Assembly (NCBI GenBank): GCA_963774195.1
Contig: CAVZDY010000002.1
Location: forward strand, 434,001 to 498,000
DNA from: Roseiarcus sp963774195
GTDB lineage: Bacteria > Pseudomonadota > Alphaproteobacteria > Rhizobiales > Beijerinckiaceae
DNA length: 64,000 nucleotides
Reading direction: 5' to 3'
Shown here: in pieces, positions 27,299-34,362 of the stretch
Layout: every line of letters starts with the position of its first letter
How positions within the stretch are numbered: position 1 is the first letter of the stretch
Position numbers and translations under genes: made by a program
Notes under the pieces: generated by a model
The model's database searches: none
Told to the model about the DNA's origin: nothing
Seen by the model: only the letters and a program-made list of their open reading frames with translations

Positions 27299-29395
27299 AT
27301 GCGGCCCGCTCTGCTTGATCCCCTTTTTGCGCCTGCCGGTGCGCTCGCCGGCGTCGGGCCGAAGAACGCCAAGCTGTTCGACAAATTGCTTGCCCGCCCG
27401 CAGGGCGCGCGGGTGGTGGACGTGCTGTTTCACCTGCCTCACGCCGCGCTCGATCGCCGCGCCCGGCCGAAAATCGCTGACGCGGAGCGCGGCGCCATCG
27501 CCACCATCGAGGCGCGGGTCGTCGAACACCGGATACCGCCGCCGCGCTCCAAGGCGCCGTTCAGGGTGCTGGTGGAGGACGATACGGGGGACGTCGAGCT
27601 GGTGTTCTTTCTCGCTAACCCCGAATGGATCATCAAGCGCCTGCCGCTCGGCGCGACGCGCTGGATTTCGGGCAAGCTCGAAATGTGGGACGGCCATCTC
27701 CAGATGGTTCATCCCGACCGCGTGATGGACGCCGAGGAACTGGCGAAGATGCCTGCGGTGGAGCCGGTCTACGGCCTCACTGAAGGGCTCTATCCGCGCG
27801 TCATCGCCAAGGCGGCGCAATCCGCGCTGATGCGCCTGCCGGCCCTGGCGGAATGGATCGATCCGCCGACGATCGCCCGCCTCAAGGGGCCAAGTTTCGC
27901 GGGCGCGCTACAGGCCCTCCACAATCCCGCCGCGCCTGGCGACATCGATCCTGCCTCGCCGGCGGCGACGCGGCTCGCCTACGACGAACTGCTCGCCAAT
28001 CAGCTTGCGCTGCTCCTCGTGCGCTCGCGGATGCGGGACGCGGCGGGGCGGGCGAATGTCAGCGCGGGACGGCTCGCGGGGGCGATCCTCGGCACGCTGC
28101 CTTTCGAACTGACTGGCGCCCAAAAGAAGGCCGTCGAAGAGATTCGCGCCGATCTCGCTTCGCCCAAGCGCATGATCCGCCTGCTGCAAGGCGACGTCGG
28201 CGCGGGCAAGACGATCGTCGCGCTGATCGCCATGGCCGACGTGGTGGAGGGCGGCCGGCAGGCGGCGATGATGGCGCCGACGGAGATTTTGGCGCGCCAG
28301 CATTTCGCGCGGATGCGCCCGCTCGCCGAGGCCGCCGGTATGCGCATCGCGCTGATCACGGGCCGCGACAAGGCGGCCGAGCGCCGGCAGGCGTTGGCGG
28401 CGCTCGTGGCGGGTGAAACCGACATCGTCGTCGGCACCCACGCCCTGTTCCAGGAGAGCGTCGCGTTTCGCGATCTTGGCCTCGCTGTGGTCGACGAGCA
28501 GCATCGCTTCGGCGTGCATCAGCGCCTCGCGCTCGCGGGGAAGGGCGAGGCGGTCGATCTGCTCGTGATGACCGCGACGCCGATCCCCCGCACTCTGGTG
28601 CTCGCCTATTTCGGCGACATGGACATTTCGGCGCTGACCGACAAGCCGCCGGGCCGCATGCCGATCGACACGCGCGTCTTGCCGCTGGAGCGACTCGATG
28701 AGGTCGTCGCCGGCATCGGCCGGGCGATCGCTGGTGGCGCGCGCGCCTATTGGATATGTCCGCTCGTCGAAGAGAGCGAGGCGCTCGACGTCGCCGCCGC
28801 GGAGGAGCGCGCGGAGCTGCTCCGGCAGTTCTTCGGCGACGCCGTCGGGCTCGTGCACGGCCGCATGAAGGGGCCGGAGAAGGACGCGGCGATGGAGCGC
28901 TTCCAGCGCGGGGAGACCAAAGCGCTGGTGGCGACGACCGTCGTCGAGGTCGGCGTCGACGTGCCGGAGGCGACGATCATGGTGATCGAGCACGCCGAGC
29001 GCTTCGGCCTAGCGCAATTGCATCAGTTGCGCGGCCGGGTCGGGCGCGGCTCGGGGCGCTCGACCTGCCTGCTGCTCTACAAGGGGCCGCTCGGCGAAAC
29101 GGCGCGGGCGCGGCTCGAAATCCTGCGCGAGACCGAGGACGGCTTCCGTATCGCCGAGGAGGATCTCCGTCTGCGCGGCGAAGGCGACGTGCTCGGCGCC
29201 CGTCAGGCCGGCGCGCCCGGATTTCGCGTCGCCAAACTGGAGGTTCACGGGGCTTTGCTTGCGCTGGCGCGCGCCCAGGCGCAAGCCGCGATCGCCGACG
29301 GGGCGCGCCTGCGCGGCGATCAACATCAAGGGCTTAGATTGCTGCTCTACCTGTTCGAGCGCGACGAGGCGGCGCGGCTGATGGAGGCTGGCTAG
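27299..29395 (+). CDS. recG: ATP-dependent DNA helicase RecG
   Basis: RecG reverses stalled replication forks and branch-migrates Holliday junctions. The 698-residue protein is complete. The N-terminal wedge/OB domain contains LAGVGPKNAKLFDKLL and VLVEDDTGDVELVFF. The helicase domain has Walker A GDVGAGKT near residue 298, DEQH near 399 and TATPIPRTL. The C-terminal motifs include EVGVDVPEATIMVIEHAERFGLAQLHQLRGRVGRG. ATG 27299 follows AGAGGG. The last 224 bases are repeated, with about 6% divergence, 0.9 kb downstream, so this 3' end may have been brought in by an inserted segment. Confidence 0.96.
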   Translation: MRPALLDPLFAPAGALAGVGPKNAKLFDKLLARPQGARVVDVLFHLPHAALDRRARPKIADAERGAIATIEARVVEHRIPPPRSKAPFRVLVEDDTGDVELVFFLANPEWIIKRLPLGATRWISGKLEMWDGHLQMVHPDRVMDAEELAKMPAVEPVYGLTEGLYPRVIAKAAQSALMRLPALAEWIDPPTIARLKGPSFAGALQALHNPAAPGDIDPASPAATRLAYDELLANQLALLLVRSRMRDAAGRANVSAGRLAGAILGTLPFELTGAQKKAVEEIRADLASPKRMIRLLQGDVGAGKTIVALIAMADVVEGGRQAAMMAPTEILARQHFARMRPLAEAAGMRIALITGRDKAAERRQALAALVAGETDIVVGTHALFQESVAFRDLGLAVVDEQHRFGVHQRLALAGKGEAVDLLVMTATPIPRTLVLAYFGDMDISALTDKPPGRMPIDTRVLPLERLDEVVAGIGRAIAGGARAYWICPLVEESEALDVAAAEERAELLRQFFGDAVGLVHGRMKGPEKDAAMERFQRGETKALVATTVVEVGVDVPEATIMVIEHAERFGLAQLHQLRGRVGRGSGRSTCLLLYKGPLGETARARLEILRETEDGFRIAEEDLRLRGEGDVLGARQAGAPGFRVAKLEVHGALLALARAQAQAAIADGARLRGDQHQGLRLLLYLFERDEAARLMEAG

Positions 29396-29588
29396 CTGCG
29401 CCTATCCCAATGGGCTTCGGTGTATTTGGCTTGAAATCAAATATGGGTAAGCGCATATAGGGACAGGGACGAATTCGAGGTGAGAACGGCCTCCTCACGC
29501 GCCGGTCGGTGAAACGAGCGGCAAAGTAGCTAGGTACCTAGCGAAGAGATTCGGGATCGGGCGCCCCGACGAAATATCGTCCTCGGAA

Positions 29589-30029
29589 TCAAAACCTTCG
29601 AGAAGCCGGCGCTGTCGCCGGTTTCTTTTTTTGTGCGACGTGCAAGCGGTTCTTTTCGCGGCGATCGTTCACCTTCTTGTCGGAAAGCGGATAAAAGCTG
29701 GTGACGTGGTAGTCCCCTCCTTCCGTGGCCGTCAAATTGACCGCGACAAGGATGTTAACTCCAAGGACCACGGCGCGACCTACAAATTCGATTTTCCCTG
29801 GGTTCTTGAAATCGTCGCCAAGGTAAAGCGGGTCAGCGACGATCCCGGCGATATAGGGAAGACAGATTTCGTAGTCCTCTGGATGTCGGTTCCTTGCGTG
29901 AACTTGCGCGCCAGGAGACAAAACTACTCTTCCGGGCTCGATTTCCATGCCAAGCGTGTCATTGACCACCTCGTGCGGTATTTGGCACAGCACCAACGTC
30001 GGCGGCCGCTTATGTTTTTGTTGAGCCAC
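29589..30029 (-). CDS. Probable PBECR-type (barnase/EndoU/colicin-like) nuclease domain protein
   Basis: A 146-residue protein from the GTG at 30029 (alternative GTG at 30056). The core reads RVVLSPGAQVHARNRHPEDYEICLPYIAGIVADPLYLG ... EFVGRAVVLGVNILVAVNLT ... YHVTSFYPLSDKKVNDR. This matches, from memory, the phage PBECR nuclease families: RHP near residue 48, a beta sheet, then a conserved T-S-F/Y-P-x-S near 110. Such domains occur in polyvalent phage proteins and toxins. Here it stands alone, in DNA with poorer codon bias, inserted between recG and a copied recG 3' end. The last ~15 residues are encoded by the complement of a rightward terminator. No immunity gene was recognised. Confidence 0.48.
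   Translation of the reverse strand: MAQQKHKRPPTLVLCQIPHEVVNDTLGMEIEPGRVVLSPGAQVHARNRHPEDYEICLPYIAGIVADPLYLGDDFKNPGKIEFVGRAVVLGVNILVAVNLTATEGGDYHVTSFYPLSDKKVNDRREKNRLHVAQKKKPATAPASRRF
29603..29632 (+). terminator. Rho-independent terminator downstream of recG
   Basis: CCGGCG, loop CTGT, CGCCGG, directly followed by TTTCTTTTTTT. This is a textbook terminator on the plus strand about 210 bases after recG. It lies opposite the final codons of the leftward nuclease-like gene. Confidence 0.75.
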
Positions 30030-30095
30030 CTTTGCGCGCCCGCCTGCTCTGGGAATCCCTCGCACTATATCCCCATGGATTGAGTGTTCAATTGT

Positions 30096-30320
30096 TGCGC
30101 GGCGAAGGCGACGTGCTCGGCGCTCGTCAGGCCGGCGCGCCCGGATTTCGCGTCGCCAAGCTGGATGTTCACGGGGCTTTGCTCGCGCTGCGCGCGCGCC
30201 CAGGCGCAAGCCGCGATCGCCGACGGGACGCGGCTGCGCGGCGATCAACATCAAGGGGTTAGACTGTTGCTCTATCTCTTCGAGCGCGACGAGGCGGCAC
30301 GGCTGATGGAGGCGGGCTAG
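30096..30320 (+). pseudogene. Duplicated, frameshifted 3' end of recG
   Basis: From TGCGCGGCGAAGGCGACGTG to the stop GGGCTAG this segment repeats the last 224 bases of recG with about 94% identity. One inserted base (CTGCGCGCGCGCC against CTGGCGCGCGCC) breaks the frame, and third-position differences are common. It starts abruptly after unrelated sequence and matches recG exactly to the stop codon. It is best seen as either the displaced original recG tail or a tail carried in by the inserted segment. Confidence 0.88.
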
Positions 30321-30366
30321 CGGGTTCGGTTGGACAAAATGGGGCCGAAGCACTAGATCCGTGCCG

Positions 30367-30394
30367 CGCCGATCTCTGCGGCGTTCCCTTTTTC
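30367..30394 (+). terminator. Possible terminator after the recG tail copy
   Basis: CGCCG, 7-base loop, CGGCG, then TTCCCTTTTTC, 47 bases after the stop of the copied recG tail. This is the place where the ancestral recG terminator would be expected. Confidence 0.45.
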
Positions 30395-30424
30395 TGCGCG
30401 CCGCAGCGCCGCGGGGGCCAAGAC

Positions 30425-31165
30425 GTGCCTAGTACTGGCATTATCATCGCCGTCATCGACATCGCCCTCATCGTCCACGCGGCGAAGACCGGGCGGTTTT
30501 CCCCTTGGGGGTTCATCATCCTTTTCCTGCCGGGAATTGGCGCGCTAGCCTATGTCGTCGTCGAGCTCTTGCCGGCGTGGTTCGGCTCGAACAAAGTGCA
30601 GCGGGCGCGCGCGCAGTTCGCTGGCGCGATGGACCCGACCCGCCGCTATAGGGAATTACGCGCCGATCTCGAACTCGTCGACACGATCGCCAATCGCGCC
30701 TCGCTCGCCGAGGAATGCCTGACGCTCGGCAAATACGACGAGGCGCTCGGGCACTACGACCGGATTCTCGCCCAGCCGCTCGGCGAGGAGCCAGTCTTCA
30801 TGCTGGGCAAAGCCCGCGCGGAATTCGGGCTCGGCGCCGTCGATGTCGCGATCGCGACGCTCGACGAACTCAAGCGCCGCTGGCCGACTTACCAATCCGC
30901 GGAAGGCCATCTGCTCTACGCGATCGCGCTGGAGAGAGCCGGACGCACCGACGACGCTCTCGCCAATTACGACGATGTCGGCCGCTACTATCCCGGCGCC
31001 GAGCCGCGCGTGCGGCAGGCGCAATTGCTGCAGCAGCTCGGCCGCGGCGAGGAAGCGCGCGCCATCGCGACGGACGTCGCCCGTTCGCTCGGCCGCGCGC
31101 CAGAGCACGTGCGCCGCAAGCAGGCGCAGTGGCTGGCGGCGGCGCGGCAGATCGCCGGCGCCTAG
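30425..31165 (+). CDS. Membrane-anchored TPR protein with PLDc_N-like N-terminus
   Basis: A 246-residue protein starting at GTG 30425. Two hydrophobic segments (GIIIAVIDIALIVHA and WGFIILFLPGIGALAYVVVELLPAWF) resemble the short N-terminal membrane module of cardiolipin-synthase-like proteins, without the phospholipase domain. Residues of about 85-225 are TPR-like helices (AEECLTLGKYDEALGHYDRIL; LLYAIALERAGRTDDALANYDDV). A role as a membrane-tethered scaffold is inferred. Its stop codon overlaps the stop of the convergent DedA gene. Confidence 0.72.
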   Translation: MPSTGIIIAVIDIALIVHAAKTGRFSPWGFIILFLPGIGALAYVVVELLPAWFGSNKVQRARAQFAGAMDPTRRYRELRADLELVDTIANRASLAEECLTLGKYDEALGHYDRILAQPLGEEPVFMLGKARAEFGLGAVDVAIATLDELKRRWPTYQSAEGHLLYAIALERAGRTDDALANYDDVGRYYPGAEPRVRQAQLLQQLGRGEEARAIATDVARSLGRAPEHVRRKQAQWLAAARQIAGA

Positions 31166-31692
31166 TCGGTCCAGCGGCGGATCGCTTCGAGGCCGAAGGA
31201 GCCCGGCGCGAGCAGAACGAACGCCCACAGCGCGGCGGAAGCCCAGTTCGCGATCTGGAACGGCAGGTTTGGCAGGCCGCCGACGCCGGCGGCGATTGGA
31301 ACAGCGGCCCGCAATGGCCCCCAGAACTTGCTGGCGAAGACGCCGAGCGCCCCCCAGCGGGCGAGAAATGCGGCGCTCTCGGCTTTGAGATTGGGCCTGC
31401 GGGAGAGTGGCCAATGCTGCCAGAGCGCGTCCCGGAAGCGCCGGCCCAGCCAGAACGAAAGCCAATCGCCGAGCCCGGCTCCGAGCGTTGCGGCGAGCCA
31501 GGTGGGGATGAAAGGCAGGATCCCGGATCCCACAAGAGTCCCAAGACCGACCAGCGCGAACGTCGCGGGGAAGACGAGCGAGACGAAGGCCAGCGACTCG
31601 CCAAACGCGAGCCCGAAGATCGCGGCGATCGCGAGATCCGGCCGCGCCTTCGCGGCCTCCAGAATCGGTTGCAGGGCCTGCACGATGCTCAT
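31162..31692 (-). CDS. DedA family membrane protein
   Basis: A 176-residue polytopic protein with the DedA/SNARE-associated core: FGLAFGESLAFVSLVFPATFALVGLG, LGAGLGDWLSFWLGRRF, and the diagnostic F-x-x-R-F/W-x-P-x-R-A segment here as FASKFWGPLRAAVPIAAGVG. DedA proteins are linked to membrane lipid (undecaprenyl phosphate/phospholipid) translocation and membrane homeostasis. ATG 31692 begins the protein sensibly; the longer frame to 31965 overlaps the divergent GST gene and is unlikely. Confidence 0.85.
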   Translation of the reverse strand: MSIVQALQPILEAAKARPDLAIAAIFGLAFGESLAFVSLVFPATFALVGLGTLVGSGILPFIPTWLAATLGAGLGDWLSFWLGRRFRDALWQHWPLSRRPNLKAESAAFLARWGALGVFASKFWGPLRAAVPIAAGVGGLPNLPFQIANWASAALWAFVLLAPGSFGLEAIRRWTD

Positions 31693-31870
31693 GACGCCAA
31701 CGTGGGAGGTTCGAAACGGCGGCGCGGAGGAATATGGGGCGATCGCCGCGGATTTGCTCGCCGCCACCACGCCGACCGTGCCGGCCGCCATCGAATGTGC
31801 AATAACGCCTGGGGCCGTGGGGCATCGGGGGTGCGCACGAAGATCGTACTGGCGCAATGGGGAATGACTG

Positions 31871-32822
31871 ATGGGCCTTCTGGTGAACGGCGAATGGCGG
31901 GCGAACGAAGGCTTCGCCAGGGACGATTCCGGTCGCTTCAACCGCGCCGACGCGGTCTTTCGCAACTGGGTGACGGCGGACGGCGCCGCGGGACCGACCG
32001 GCGAGGGCGGATTTCCGGCCGAGCCGGGGCGCTACCATCTCTATGTTTCGCTGGCCTGTCCCTGGGCGCATCGAACCCTGATCTTCCGCAAGCTCAAGGG
32101 GCTCGAAGACCTGATCGGCGTCTCCGTCGTCAACTGGCTGATGGGCGAGGAGGGTTGGGCCTTCGCGCCGGGACGTGGCGTCGTTCCCGACCCCGTGTTC
32201 GGCGCGCAGCGCCTTTATGAGATCTACGCCGCCGCGCGCCCTCAATACACGGGCCGCGTGACCGTCCCGGTGCTGTTCGACAAGACGCGCCGCCAAATCG
32301 TCAGCAACGAATCCGCCGACATCATCCGCATGCTCAATTCGGCCTTCGACGGGGTCGGCGCGAAGGCAGGCGACTACTACCCTCTAGACCTCCGCGCCGA
32401 AATCGACGCGCTGAACACGCGCGTCTACGCGACGGTAAACAACGGCGTCTATCGCTGCGGCTTCGCCTCGACGCAGGCGGCCTACGAGGAGGCGGCGATC
32501 GCGCTGTTCGAGACGCTCGGCGCGCTCGACCAACGGCTCGCCGACCGGCGCTTCCTCTTTGGCGACCGGCTGACCGAGGCGGACTGGCGGCTGTTTACGA
32601 CCCTGCTGCGCTTCGATCCGGTCTATGTCGGGCTCTTCAAGTGCAACATCCGGCGCATCGCCGATCACCCGCATCTCCAGCGCTATCTTCGCGAGCTTCG
32701 CGCCTGGCCGGGGATCGAGGAGACGGTTGATCTCTTCCACATCAAACATCACTATTACCAGAAGTCTTCGCTTCATCAATCCGACCGGCATTGTGCCTTT
32801 GGGGCCGGCCGATCCTCGCTAG
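31871..32822 (+). CDS. Glutathione S-transferase, glutathionyl-hydroquinone reductase (YqjG/ECM4) type (frameshift at 32761-32766)
   Basis: With the frame restored, about 316 residues. LYVSLACPWAHRTLIFRKLKGLED carries the CPWA active-site Cys of Xi-class GSTs, which reduce glutathionyl-hydroquinones. VPVLFDKTRRQIVSNESADIIRML is the glutathione-binding region, and the C-terminal helical domain ends HHYYQSLRFINPTGIVPLGP, typical of the group. One extra A in GAAGTC (expected GAGTC) shifts the frame. As written, it creates an artificial fusion to the downstream C13 peptidase. Stop TAG at 32820-32822 in the corrected frame. Confidence 0.85.
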
Positions 32823-32881
32823 TCGATAGGGGATCGGTCCAGTCGAGCGGCGTTCGAGCGCCGGCAGGAGGGACGTCACCC

Positions 32882-33610
32882 ATGGGCTTCAGAAGCTGGT
32901 TTCGGACGTTGTCGGTCGGCGCCGCCTTGGCGCTTTCGGTGGCGGCGAGCGCCGCCCAGCCTGCGCGGGTCGACGTCGTCTCGTTTGGCCTGTGGGGTCA
33001 GCAGAGCGTGTTCGCGAGCGAAGCGGCGGGTGCGGCGCGTATCGTCGCGCGCCAATTCGGCCACGGCGGCAAGGTGATCGTACGCGCCAACACGAAAAGC
33101 AGCGGCCAAGCCACCGAGGATAATTTGCGCGCGACGCTGGCGTCGCTGGGCGCGAAAATGGATCCGGAGCGCGACGTCCTGTTCCTGATCCTGACCTCGC
33201 ACGGCAACCAGGAAGGCATTGGCGTCGCAACCCCGGGCCAGACGTCCTTCATCACGCCGATCGAATTGCGGGAGATGCTGCGCGAGAGCGGCGCGCGCCT
33301 CAGCGTCGTCGTCGTATCCGCCTGCTATTCCGGCATTTTCGCCGATGCGCTCGCCGAGCCCAGCACGCTCGTCATCACTGCGTCCGACAGGGATCACCCC
33401 TCCTTCGGCTGCCGCGACGGCGCCAAATGGACCACCTTCGGCCAAGCCTTCTTTGCCGACGCGCTCGCCCACATCAAGAGCCTTCCGGACGCATTCGCGC
33501 AGGCGCGCAGCCGCGTCGCCGAGCAGGAGAAAGCCGAGGGCTACGATCCCTCCAACCCGCAAATGGCCGGCGGTCGCCACGTGCTGGAGGTTCTCCAGGC
33601 GGCGCAATGA
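32882..33610 (+). CDS. Exported C13 family (legumain/caspase-fold) cysteine peptidase
   Basis: A 242-residue protein with a signal peptide (LSVGAALALSVAASAAQ). The caspase-fold catalytic dyad is visible: His107 in LFLILTSHGNQEG and Cys148 in SVVVVSACYSGIF, spaced as in peptidase family C13. Export suggests processing of envelope or periplasmic substrates; no target can be named. It has its own ribosome-binding site (CAGGAGGG before ATG 32882). The in-frame join with the GST gene results from a single extra base and is probably not real. Confidence 0.83.
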   Translation: MGFRSWFRTLSVGAALALSVAASAAQPARVDVVSFGLWGQQSVFASEAAGAARIVARQFGHGGKVIVRANTKSSGQATEDNLRATLASLGAKMDPERDVLFLILTSHGNQEGIGVATPGQTSFITPIELREMLRESGARLSVVVVSACYSGIFADALAEPSTLVITASDRDHPSFGCRDGAKWTTFGQAFFADALAHIKSLPDAFAQARSRVAEQEKAEGYDPSNPQMAGGRHVLEVLQAAQ

Positions 33611-33747
33611 AGAGGTTTGTAATAGGAAGGTAGAGCCTTCGTAATTCCGGGGTTGACGTAAGGATTGCCAAACCTATTCGGAGTAAGCTGTACGCATTCG
33701 CACGGGAGCGTCTTGCTGTCGTTACGTGGAGCGGGCGCTCAACCTTC

Positions 33748-33957
33748 ATGGGTGAAGCGATGGCGTCACGGCAAGGAACACAGCACTGGGGTCTGAAGGC
33801 GGCCGCGTGCGCCGCGGTCGTCGCCTGGCAAGTCTACGAACTGGCCAGGGACAGCGTTTTTTCAGCTAGCGAAGGCAATCTTCTGCACTACGGCGTCATT
33901 GCCGCTGCGCTCGGCGGCCTGGTCGTCTCGCTGCTGAAATTGAACGCGGATTACTGA
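33748..33957 (+). CDS. Small membrane protein, hypothetical
   Basis: A 69-residue protein (or 65 from ATG 33760) with two hydrophobic stretches (LKAAACAAVVAWQVYELA and LLHYGVIAAALGGLVVSLLKL), a likely hairpin membrane protein. Its codon bias is acceptable, but the ribosome-binding site is weak. TTGACG at 33653 with TATTCG 16 bases on could be a promoter. Function unknown. Confidence 0.45.
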   Translation: MGEAMASRQGTQHWGLKAAACAAVVAWQVYELARDSVFSASEGNLLHYGVIAAALGGLVVSLLKLNADY

Positions 33958-34056
33958 CGAGGGCTCGCGATCAGGCGCTTCTCAGGCTGACAAGCACGCT
34001 CGTCCCCGCTATAAGCCGGCGGCGCTGGCGGGGAGCGCGCCTGCTTCGAGGAACCT

Positions 34057-34362
34057 ATGGCCGATTCTGAACTCTCGAGCGCCGGGCTCGACGACCGACG
34101 ACGTCGCGTGCTCTTCCGCGCCCGGCGGCGCGGCCTGCGGGAAATGGACCTCGTGATGGGCCAGTTCGCCGACGCCAATCTTGCGGCGATGGATGAGGCG
34201 GATCTCGCTGAATTCGAGCGCCTGCTCGACGTGCCGGATCCGCAGCTTCTCGCCTGGATTGTCGGCGACGAGCCGACGCCGGCCGACAACGACACGCCGC
34301 TGTTCCGTCGCCTGCGCGCCGCTCCGCGTGAGGCTCTGGCAAGGGAAGCCCAGGAAAAGTGA
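34057..34362 (+). CDS. sdhE: FAD assembly factor SdhE
   Basis: A 101-residue protein of the SdhE/SDH5 family (DUF339), which helps attach FAD covalently to succinate dehydrogenase. The invariant RGxxE motif is present in ARRRGLREMDLVMGQFA near residues 24-40, followed by FERLLDVPDPQLLAWI. The end overlaps the start of mfd (GTGA), an arrangement common in alphaproteobacteria. Confidence 0.92.
   Translation: MADSELSSAGLDDRRRRVLFRARRRGLREMDLVMGQFADANLAAMDEADLAEFERLLDVPDPQLLAWIVGDEPTPADNDTPLFRRLRAAPREALAREAQEK

Noticed and set aside
31871..33610. GST-C13 peptidase fusion protein of 579 residues
   Set aside because: The joining residues are non-homologous, while removing one base at 32761-32766 restores a normal GST end and stop. 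The peptidase has its own signal peptide and ribosome-binding site.
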